From assembly GCA_021791075.1 (NCBI GenBank), contig JAJYXH010000069.1, forward strand, positions 1-18,842: a stretch of 18,842 nt of DNA, in the 5' to 3' direction. The first letter of the stretch is position 1; the number at the start of each line of letters is the position of its first letter. Origin of the DNA: Microcaldota archaeon (GTDB taxonomy: Archaea; Micrarchaeota; Micrarchaeia; Micrarchaeales; CABMGC01). Positions 1-5,896 of the stretch are shown one piece after another. The translations under genes were made by a program, and so were the position numbers. The notes beneath the pieces were generated by a model. It saw nothing but the letters and a program-made list of their open reading frames with translations. It had not been told where the DNA came from and ran no database searches.

Positions 1-309
1 GCCGTTCGACTCCTCGAGAGCCTTCCTTACGGCATCATCGTCCCCGACTCCCGACTGCTCCCTGGCGAGCTTGACATCGTCGTCGCTTATCTCTATCTTC
101 TCTATCTGCTTCGGCCTCTCGCTGACAATGCCGCTTATCTGGAACGAGATGTTGCCCTGTGCCTCTATCCTCATCACATGCGGCGACTCGATCACTATGT
201 CGCCGGCCCTTCCCTCTATTATTACCCGCTGGGCCTCTATCTCGTCGCTCTTTATCCCCATCCGGTCCATCATCTTCTTTATCGACTTAGGGTCCAGGTT
301 TGGCATCAT
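1..309 (-). CDS. nac: Nascent polypeptide-associated complex protein (archaeal NAC), 3' end outside window
   Basis: This is the archaeal NAC subunit, which binds emerging chains at the ribosomal tunnel exit, normally as a homodimer. The readable 103 residues begin MMPNLDPKSIKKMMDRMGIK, the usual basic N-terminal ribosome-binding segment. They continue through a beta-rich NAC domain (about residues 25-75, with the pattern EAQRVIIEGRAGDIVIESP and FQISG) and enter a UBA-like C-terminal region (DDDVKLAREQSGVGDDDAVRKAL read in two pieces: DDDVKLAREQSGVG, then DDDAVRKAL). The gene runs off the left edge, so only the last part of the UBA domain is missing. Two adjacent ATG codons (309, 306) could start it. 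A GAGGT motif 6 nt upstream of 309 supports the first. A TATA-like element at 411-424 leaves a leader of about 80 nt. Family assignment is secure; the gene symbol is a generic label. Confidence 0.93.
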   Translation of the reverse strand, partial: MMPNLDPKSIKKMMDRMGIKSDEIEAQRVIIEGRAGDIVIESPHVMRIEAQGNISFQISGIVSERPKQIEKIEISDDDVKLAREQSGVGDDDAVRKALEESNG

Positions 310-332
310 GTTGTGACCTCCTCCAACGACTA

Positions 333-398
333 CTATATTGATTCCTCCGACCTAGCGGCAGGAACCGCAAGGCCAGAATAACGTTCTCGGTTAATCAT
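333..398 (-). CDS. Possible 21-codon leader ORF upstream of NAC
   Basis: Between the NAC TATA-like element (411-424) and the NAC start lies an ATG at 398. A GGTGAT motif sits just before it, and that motif is complementary to the 3' tail of the 16S rRNA in this window. The frame encodes MINRERYSGLAVPAARSEES plus I and ends in two consecutive TAG codons, 23 nt before the NAC ATG. What is seen is the ribosome-binding site, start and double stop. That it is translated, or regulates NAC, is inference. It resembles no protein I know and could be chance. Confidence 0.22.
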   Translation of the reverse strand: MINRERYSGLAVPAARSEESI

Positions 399-410
399 TT
401 ATCACCATGC

Positions 411-424
411 ATCTTTTTATACCT
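411..424 (-). promoter_or_regulatory. TATA-like promoter element for NAC
   Basis: On the minus strand this reads GGTATAAAAAGATG, a good archaeal TATA box. Transcription would start about 25 nt further, near 385-390, giving a leader of about 80 nt before the NAC ATG at 309. Confidence 0.55.
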
Positions 425-521
425 TCATAATGCTCTACTACTCATCGCAGTGCGATATACTGACTTGCATTAGGGCAGGAGGGCGTTAGTCTAAAGGACG
501 TTGCATTACAACATGTCGTGA

Positions 522-1002
522 TCAACGCATCCTCCTGTCCCTCAAATAAGAACCAAAATCTTGGTTCCGTTTGAGCATATAATAAATTGCGCGCAGCATG
601 TGCCTCGCAGCTGCAATCTTTGCCTTTTTGTTGCCTCGTCTCTTCCCGTATGCGCTCGTATGCTTCTGTTATAGGTGAATCTGCGGAGTTCATTATGTGT
701 ATCACTACACGTTCTACCAATGTCCACTTCAGGAAACCGTTGCCTTTTGTAATGTGGCCCTTCCATTCCTTATTGCCAGACCGGTATATTCTCGTCACCA
801 GTCCGGTGTATGCGAAGATGTTTTCCTCTGACGTGAAGCGATTTACATCTCCTATTTCAGATGCAATGATCAATGCACTCACTTTTACTATTCCAGGTAT
901 TGTGTCTATCAGTCTTGCATTGGCGTCTTCTTCTGCCGCGTCTTTTATCATGCGTTCATATTCGGTTATTGTATGAGTAGTGTTCTCTCCGTGGGAGCGA
1001 CG
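522..1002 (-). pseudogene. IS110-family transposase remnant (C-terminal Transposase_20 part, frameshifted)
   Basis: The translation contains the Transposase_20 signature of IS110/IS1111 transposases: RLIDTIPGIVKVSALIIASEI shown in part as IDTIPGIVKVSALIIASEIG, then NIFAYTGLV and HITKGNGFLKWTLVE. The N-terminal DEDD (RuvC-like) catalytic half is absent: the frame is closed by a stop at 1003-1005, and homology begins only around 975. A second lesion lies at the A5 run (plus-strand T run 625-629). Shifting frame by one base there restores the expected tail KAKIAAARHMLRAIYYMLKR, followed by NQDFGSYLRDRRMR and a TGA at 522. The element is therefore a dead 3' fragment with at least two disabling changes. 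IS110 elements lack terminal inverted repeats, so its ends cannot be fixed. The homopolymer shift could be a sequencing error, but the missing N-terminal half cannot. Confidence 0.87.
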
Positions 1003-1030
1003 TCAGCTTAATAAACCTATTGCCATCAAA

Positions 1031-1036
1031 TATATT
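1031..1036 (+). promoter_or_regulatory. Candidate TATA element for the 16S rRNA transcript
   Basis: TATATT within CAAATATATTCC lies about 70 nt before the start of the pre-rRNA processing stem (from about 1107). It is the best AT-rich TATA candidate between the transposase remnant and the stem. A second candidate is the TTAATAAA just upstream (1009-1016). Position and sequence only; no start site is known. Confidence 0.3.
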
Positions 1037-1106
1037 CCTGTTCACACCCTGATCTTTCGGCTAATTTCCATATTAGCTAGAACCATCTATCTGTGAACAG
1101 TGAAAA

Positions 1107-1160
1107 TTCCTGTTGGAATTAGATGTAGTCTTGAGTAATGCAAAGAGGCTCGCGAACGAC
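1107..1160 (+). promoter_or_regulatory. 5' strand of the pre-16S processing stem with bulge-helix-bulge core
   Basis: This segment pairs with 2745-2791. The core is 16 perfect base pairs (1121-1136 with 2767-2782). Next comes a 5-bp helix (AATGC 1137-1141 with GCATT 2758-2762), set off by a 4-nt bulge on the 3' strand (2763-2766) and a 3-nt AAA bulge on the 5' strand (1142-1144). A further helix follows (GAGGC 1145-1149 with GCCTC 2753-2757, then CGCGA 1151-1155 with 2748-2752). Archaeal splicing endonuclease cuts bulge-helix-bulge motifs of this kind to release pre-16S rRNA. The pairing is seen directly; cleavage is inferred. Confidence 0.8.
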
Positions 1161-1202
1161 AATTGCGAATAGCTTCAATCGGCATACTTCCAAAAAAATT
1201 TA

Positions 1203-2689
1203 ACTCCAGTCGATGCTGCTGGAGGACACTGCTATCAGATTTCGACAGCCATGCAAGTCAGCCCAACGGCCTCGTTGGGCGGCGTACGGCTCAGTAACGC
1301 GTGGTCAATCTACCGCAGAGAAGGGGACAACCTTGGGAAACTGAGGCTGATACCATATAGGCCAGGGATTCTGGGATGAATCCTGGCTCAAAAGGTGCGC
1401 AAATTGCAGCGCTACCGCTCTGCGATGAGACTGCGTCGGATCAGGCTGTTGGCGGGGTAACGGCCCACCAAACCAATTACCCGTAGGGGATATGAGAGTA
1501 AGAGCCCCGAGAAGGGCACTGAGACAATGGCCCTAGCGCTACGGCGTGCAGCAGGCGCGCAAACTCCACAATGCACATACGTGTGATGGGGGGAGTCTGA
1601 GTGATTCACTTCGGTGAATCTTTTGACAAGTATAGCAAGCTTGTAGAATAAGTGCTGGGTAAGACCGGTGGCAGCCGCCACGGTAATACCGGCGGCACAA
1701 GTGGTGTTCACTATTATTGGGCTTAAAGAGTCCGTAGCCGGCTAAAACCGTCTTATGTGAAATGTTGGTGCATAACATCAACGAGTGCATAAGATACCTT
1801 TTGGCTAGGGAGCGGAAGAGGTAAGGAGTATTCATGGGGTAAGGGTAAAATCTTATAATCCTATGAAGACTACCGGTGGCGAAGGCGCCTTACCAGAACG
1901 CATCCGACGGTGAGTGACGAAGGCTAGGAGAACGAATCGGATTAGATACCCGAGTAGCCCTAGCAGTAAATTATGCAGACTCTGGTGTTGCGTCTATCAC
2001 GAATAGACGCAGTACCGTAGGACAACTGTTAAGTCTGCCGCCTGGGGAGTACGGCCGCAAGGTTGAAACTTAAAGCAATTGGCGGGGGAGCACACAAGGG
2101 GTGGATGCTACGGTTCAATTGAATTCAACGTCGGAAATTTTACCTGGAGCGACGGCAGTGTGAAGGCCAGACTAAAGATCTTGCCTGACAAGCCGAGAGG
2201 TGCTGCATGGCGATCGTCAGTTCGTGGTGTGAACTCTCAGGTTAAGTCCTGTAACGAACGAGACCCTCATTGACAGTTGCTACTGGATCAGCGATGGTCC
2301 AGGCACTCTGTTGAGACCGCCTGTGTTTAAACAGGAGGAAGGAGAGGGCGACGGTACGTCAGTATAGTCCGAATCTTCAGGGCTACACGCGGCATACAGA
2401 GGTTGGTACAATGGGCTGCTACCCAGAAATGGGACGCTAATCCCCTAAAACCAATCAAAGTCCGGATTGAGGGTTGTAACTCACCCTCATGAAGCTGGAA
2501 TCCCTAGTAATCGCTTGTCACTATCGAGCGGTGAATGAGTCCCCGCTCCTTGCACACACCGCCTGCCAAGTCATCCAAGTGAGGCCTTAGTGACGCAGCA
2601 TCTTATGGTGCTTTCGAACTAAGGTTTCGTGAGGGGGGCTAAGGCATAACAAGGTATCCGTAGGGGAACCTGCGGATAGATCACCTCAT
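1203..2689 (+). rRNA. rrs: 16S ribosomal RNA, archaeal, highly divergent, stand-alone
   Basis: A full-length small-subunit rRNA of about 1,487 nt with no intron. Landmarks in order: helix 1 (CTCCAG/CTGGAG, 1204-1209 and 1219-1224), the 530 loop (1668-1686), GGATTAGATACCC near 1938, the 915 region AAACTTAAAG near 2066, CACACACCGCC near 2553, and the 3' tail GATCACCTCAT ending near 2689. The ends are set by comparison with the usual archaeal 5' and 3' sequences and may be off by a few bases. No 23S, 5S or tRNA gene follows; in DPANN and some other archaea the rRNA genes are unlinked. Many positions that are almost invariant elsewhere differ. Those at 18/917, 1404/1497 and 1406/1495 (E. coli numbering) are compensated, which argues for a working gene and against decay. 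A run of about 12 extra bases lies near 2391-2405. Several standard primer sites are altered. Confidence 0.97.
2679..2689 (+). promoter_or_regulatory. 16S 3' tail / altered anti-Shine-Dalgarno
   Basis: The tail reads AGATCACCTCAT where most prokaryotes have GGATCACCTCCT. The CCUCC core is reduced to ACCUC. The best mRNA match is therefore GAGGTGAT rather than GGAGG. Starts in this window fit that: GAGGTGG before MBF1, GAGGTG before FEN1, GGTGAG before the 10518 gene, and GGTGG before 5934. Confidence 0.7.
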
Positions 2690-2744
2690 AACTTCTTCGG
2701 AGGTTTAGAGAAACACAATTAAGTGTGCACAGGAAGCTTTCCAT

Positions 2745-2791
2745 GTCTCGCGGCCTCGCATTAATAACTCAAGACTACATCTTCCACGGAA
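2745..2791 (+). promoter_or_regulatory. 3' strand of the pre-16S processing stem
   Basis: Complement of 1107-1160; see that entry for the pairing. The 16-bp perfect core is 2767-2782, the 3'-strand bulge is AATA 2763-2766, and an imperfect outer extension pairs TCCA 2783-2786 and GGAA 2788-2791 with TGGA and TTCC around 1107-1117. The stem closes only around the 16S, so the gene appears to be processed without a 23S partner. Confidence 0.8.
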
Positions 2792-2816
2792 CTTTCCATG
2801 GAGAAAAGGCGATAAC

Positions 2817-2993
2817 ATGCAAAACAGAAAGGCCGAGCCTAGCGGATATCCCAGTCCGGTAATAGTGGACAGGAACGAGACCTTCGGGAGGACGCCCGGA
2901 ATAGACCCGAGGGCTGAGAGCAGGTATAGGTTCAATCCGTTCGGGGATATCTTCAGAACGGACGACGCATTCAGGCCCGTCAGGAGAAGGTAG
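2817..2993 (+). CDS. Small hypothetical ORF (58 aa) after the 16S trailer
   Basis: An ATG at 2817, just outside the 16S processing stem, opens a 58-residue frame beginning MQNRKAEPSGYPSPVIVDRN and ending DIFRTDDAFRPVRRR before TAG. Codon choice (AGG, ATA, GAG, CCG) resembles the window's real genes, and the product is polar and arginine-rich. No ribosome-binding motif is visible and I recognise no family. The same frame stays open beyond the TAG to a second TAG at 3141-3143. So this could be a small protein, the first half of a gene broken by one nonsense change, or a chance frame in the rRNA trailer. Low confidence. Confidence 0.3.
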   Translation: MQNRKAEPSGYPSPVIVDRNETFGRTPGIDPRAESRYRFNPFGDIFRTDDAFRPVRRR

Positions 2994-3143
2994 ATCTATT
3001 TTTCGATAATATCGGTAATCTGTCTCGGGGTCTCGCAGATCAACAAAGGCGCCAAGATGCTGATAGGGAGCATGCGGCTCAAGGGCGACCTCTCGATAAG
3101 GCCTACTGGAGAGATCTTAAAGAATCTCGAGCAGTACTGGTAG
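2994..3143 (+). other. Open continuation of the 2817 frame, ending 0 bp from the convergent gene
   Basis: After the TAG at 2991-2993 the same frame is open for 49 codons, with an internal ATG at 3057 giving MLIGSMRLKGDLSIRPTGEI and ending LKNLEQYW. The stop at 3141-3143 abuts the stop of the minus-strand gene at 3144, as real convergent genes do elsewhere in this window. A T5 run at 2999-3003 just past the first stop could instead act as a terminator for the upstream ORF. I cannot assign a function. Confidence 0.25.
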
Positions 3144-3932
3144 TCAGCGGCTGCTCTTCATTCCCCTCTTTTCGCGCCTCGACTTTTTCGGCCTTGACTT
3201 CGTCTTTCTTTGCGCTGCGGCCCTCGCCTCAGACTCTATCTCATCGTAGGTTCGGCCCACTTCGTCCCCCTCCAGCCTCCCCTCTTTCGGCCCGGATCTC
3301 TTGATCAGAGAGAATATCGCAATCGCGAACCCGGATATCAGCAGTATGCCGCTTAACATCCCGAAGGCGAATGACGACGAGCCGGTCAGGCTTGCGGAGC
3401 TCGCCGACTTTACGTAGTATGAGTAGACAATCGTCACGTTCCCTGGTCCCGGATTCCTGAATACCATGTAGTAGGTGTCGTTAGGCAGGAAGGAGTAGGT
3501 TCCTGTAGTCGTATTAGCAGAGGTGTAGTTCGGCGCAGGAATGTACTGTGCATAGCTCTCCTGGTACGGGAATGCGCCGCCGGCCTGCCCCTCGGATATG
3601 TAGAATGCGCCCCTTCCGGAGAAGTGATATGCATACCTTGAGAGGTTCGCAGTAGAGTTGAAGTATGGCTTGAGGTCGTGGAATGCATATGAGTTGAGAA
3701 GATAGGAGTTAGTCCTTCCCGTCGAGTTGTATACGAAACTGAAGAAGCTCTCCGTGTTTATGGTCACATTGATGTATGCCGTGCTGTTCGCATCGAGAGT
3801 GAAGTCGCTTGTCAACGTATTGTTAGGATTTGCAAGGTTGCTGAGAAACTGCTGGCCGGACTCGTATGAGAAGACCGTGCCAACGAGCAGAATTATTATT
3901 CCGTATAGAAGATATCTCTTGTTCATTGGCAT
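3144..3932 (-). CDS. Predicted membrane-anchored surface protein, sequon-rich
   Basis: About 262 residues, no recognised family. A hydrophobic segment (YLLYGIIILLVGTVF, about residues 7-21) looks like a signal anchor. A serine/tyrosine/asparagine-rich ectodomain of about 160 residues follows, with about ten N-X-S/T sequons (for example NNT, NST, NVT, NLS, NYT, NTT, NDT). A second membrane helix comes next (FAFGMLSGILLISGFAIAIF), then a strongly basic tail ending KSRPKKSRREKRGMKSSR. The likely topology is an outside ectodomain with a cytoplasmic basic tail. The start could be GTG 3935, ATG 3932 or ATG 3926; a GTGAT motif slightly favours 3926. It is divergent from the KaiC-like gene over a spacer of under 100 bp with one TATA region. 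N-glycosylation is inferred from the sequons and from the glycan genes in the same window. Confidence 0.75.
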   Translation of the reverse strand: MPMNKRYLLYGIIILLVGTVFSYESGQQFLSNLANPNNTLTSDFTLDANSTAYINVTINTESFFSFVYNSTGRTNSYLLNSYAFHDLKPYFNSTANLSRYAYHFSGRGAFYISEGQAGGAFPYQESYAQYIPAPNYTSANTTTGTYSFLPNDTYYMVFRNPGPGNVTIVYSYYVKSASSASLTGSSSFAFGMLSGILLISGFAIAIFSLIKRSGPKEGRLEGDEVGRTYDEIESEARAAAQRKTKSRPKKSRREKRGMKSSR

Positions 3933-3974
3933 CACTGCCGTTGATCTTTGTACATTACCATTTCAGATATCAGT

Positions 3975-3983
3975 AATATAAAA
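3975..3983. promoter_or_regulatory. Shared TATA region between divergent genes 3932(-) and 4019(+)
   Basis: AATATAAAA on the plus strand, about 39 nt before the ATG at 4019, predicts a leader of roughly 15 nt. The same bases read as TTTATATT on the minus strand, about 45 nt before the minus-strand start. One AT-rich block may thus serve both directions. Confidence 0.5.
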
Positions 3984-4018
3984 CTGCGTGGTCATTATTA
4001 TACACGCTGGTTGAGAGA

Positions 4019-4756
4019 ATGGTAGATAGAGTTGCCACCGGAATATCCGGACTGGACAAGATGTTCTATGGTGGAATACCCGCAGAGAGCCAGGTGCTGC
4101 TTACCGGAGGGCCTGGCGCTGGAAAGAGCCTGCTCTCCTTCGAGTACCTCTACAGGAACGCGAAGGCGGGAAACGCATCGATCTTCTTTGCGTTTGAGGA
4201 GGATCCTGAAAAGATAATTGAGAATGCGAAGGCCGCATTCACGGATCTCGCAGACATTGACGCCATCATAAAGAGCGGGAGGCTCGTCGTCGACCGCGAG
4301 GAGCCCACGGGCGAGCTGATCAGTGCGACGAACAAGGACGAGGATCTCTTTCAGTTCGGCAGCATAATGACTAAGATAGAGAGCCGCATCAGCGAGACGA
4401 AGGCGACATGCGTAGTGATAGACTCCGTATCCATACTAGGGATCATGGTAAAGGACGTCGGCACCTACAGGAAGTACATGCTCGCGCTGATCACCAACCT
4501 CAAGAGGCTTGGCGTCACGTCGATAATGACAATGGAGATGGAGAACCCGGACAGGAACAAGCTGACGTTCAAGCCTGAGCACTTCATATTCGACGGGATT
4601 GTGGCGCTTTACCAGACAGGGGAGAGCACCAGGAGGGTGCTGACCGCGGAGATACTGAAGATAAGGGGCACCAAGCACAGCTTCACTACGGCGCCTTACG
4701 AGATAACTCCATCGGGATTCAAGATCTTCGCTGCGGAGGACATCACACCGTATTGA
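4019..4756 (+). CDS. KaiC-like RecA-superfamily ATPase (archaeal RAD55/KaiC family)
   Basis: A single-domain KaiC-like ATPase of 245 residues. It opens with the family's VATGISGLDKMFYGGIP. Walker A is GGPGAGKS (30-37, K36), the paired glutamates after strand 2 are FEED (E60, E61), and Walker B is CVVIDS (D135). KIRGTKHS near the end matches the KaiC RGxxH-type motif. Such single-domain proteins are common in archaea, where they act in signalling or motility-associated complexes; their substrates are mostly unknown. It is not obviously ArlH or RadA, since the recombinase-specific regions are absent. The next gene starts 12 nt downstream on the same strand, so the two probably share a transcript, linking the ATPase to a surface protein. 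No kinase partner is visible. Confidence 0.9.
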   Translation: MVDRVATGISGLDKMFYGGIPAESQVLLTGGPGAGKSLLSFEYLYRNAKAGNASIFFAFEEDPEKIIENAKAAFTDLADIDAIIKSGRLVVDREEPTGELISATNKDEDLFQFGSIMTKIESRISETKATCVVIDSVSILGIMVKDVGTYRKYMLALITNLKRLGVTSIMTMEMENPDRNKLTFKPEHFIFDGIVALYQTGESTRRVLTAEILKIRGTKHSFTTAPYEITPSGFKIFAAEDITPY

Positions 4757-4768
4757 CAGTCTGATATA

Positions 4769-5896
4769 ATGGCAGAGAAGGATAAATCGCATATCGCCTC
4801 GATGATAGAGAAGGACGAGAAGCTCAAGCTGCTGGCTTTTGCCGCAGCGGTCGTGATTGTAATCTCGTTGATAGTTGCACTTGCGACTCCCGGCGGAACG
4901 GGCATCGAGAGGTGCAACAGCGTTGTGCTCTCGGCCAACAGGGAGCAGTGCGTCTACCAGCTCGCGCTCTCCTCGGAAAACAGCACCCTATGCGGAAACC
5001 TCAGCCAGGGGGACATGAACTCGTGCTACCTTTCAGTTGCCGAGGCGACAAAGAACAGCAGCCCGTGCTACAAGATCGGCTATGCGAGCGGCATCGCATC
5101 GTGCGTCAATGCCGTTGCAAACTCCACTAACTCGTACAGGGAGTGCTACGGCCTCTCGGGAACGTACAGGGATTCGTGCATAGGCCTTATCGCTCTGAAG
5201 GACCGAAATGCGAGCCTGTGCACGCAGATATCAGATGCGCTTAACGACACCATCTGTTCATCCTCGATTAATTTTGCTGAGGCACTGCAGAGAAGAAACG
5301 CATCCTATTGCTCGAAGGTGACCGCGACATCGGACCAGAACATAACCGCCAGCGTCTTGGGCGAGAGCGGCATGGGCAACTACTCGCTGGCATACTCAAA
5401 CGTAAGCGACTACTCCTTCTACATGGCTTTCCTAGGAAACGTACAGTTCAACTCTCGTGACTTCTGCTACCTCTCGTTTGCAACGCAGTTCAGGAACAAG
5501 ACGGCGTGCGCGAGAATCTCCAACTCCACGCTACAGCAGTCGTGCCTCGCCGCAATGATTTATACTCCGTTGACCTCAAACTCCGCCATATCCAACGCAC
5601 TGAACTATACCCCAATCTCTAATATCTGCAGCAACTCTAGCCTGGTTCGGGGCTCCTCAGAGAACTGCAGCAGCTTCGTCCTTCTCCTAAAGGCAGTGAG
5701 CACTAGGAACACGACGCTGTGCTCCACGCTTCCGCTCAGTTTCTCGTACGAGTGCTATTCCACCCTTGCATCCCAGTACTACAACGCCTCTTACTGCAGG
5801 TACATAAAGAATGTGACGCTCAGCAATGCCTGCGAGACGGACATATACTACAATGCAACAGCGGCCCAGAACGGCACGGGGCATGGTTATCCATGA
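4769..5896 (+). CDS. Membrane-anchored cysteine-repeat, sequon-dense surface protein
   Basis: A 375-residue protein with no named family that I recognise. A short charged N-terminus (MAEKDKSHIASMIEKDEKLK) precedes one membrane helix (LLAFAAAVVIVISLIVALA, about 21-39); the rest is probably outside the cell. The ectodomain carries 20 cysteines. In the first half they alternate at spacings of about 10 and 13 residues, giving a repeat of about 25 residues with the pattern C-x(10)-C-[YVI]-x(3)-A-x(4)-[RKS]-N-[AS]-[ST]-[LYP]-C. This is consistent with short alpha-hairpins tied by disulfides. There are also about 20 N-X-S/T sequons, many immediately before a repeat cysteine (NSTLC, NASLC, NASYC, NTTLC). 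It follows the KaiC-like gene by 12 nt without an obvious ribosome-binding site. Its end overlaps the likely start of the DHH gene. Confidence 0.82.
   Translation: MAEKDKSHIASMIEKDEKLKLLAFAAAVVIVISLIVALATPGGTGIERCNSVVLSANREQCVYQLALSSENSTLCGNLSQGDMNSCYLSVAEATKNSSPCYKIGYASGIASCVNAVANSTNSYRECYGLSGTYRDSCIGLIALKDRNASLCTQISDALNDTICSSSINFAEALQRRNASYCSKVTATSDQNITASVLGESGMGNYSLAYSNVSDYSFYMAFLGNVQFNSRDFCYLSFATQFRNKTACARISNSTLQQSCLAAMIYTPLTSNSAISNALNYTPISNICSNSSLVRGSSENCSSFVLLLKAVSTRNTTLCSTLPLSFSYECYSTLASQYYNASYCRYIKNVTLSNACETDIYYNATAAQNGTGHGYP

Noticed and set aside
1060..1078. Small hairpin GCTAAT-ttccat-ATTAGC upstream of the 16S stem
   Set aside because: Only 6 bp and AT-rich; could be chance, and no role can be assigned.
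1412..2273. Protein frames on both strands inside 1203-2689 (for example 1412-1711 and 1539-1835 minus, 2079-2273 plus)
   Set aside because: They lie wholly within the 16S rRNA gene and have no protein-like features.
2690..3143. 23S rRNA, 5S rRNA or a tRNA gene after the 16S
   Set aside because: No 23S 5' landmark, no 5S and no cloverleaf with a T-loop was found; only the processing stem and small frames are present.
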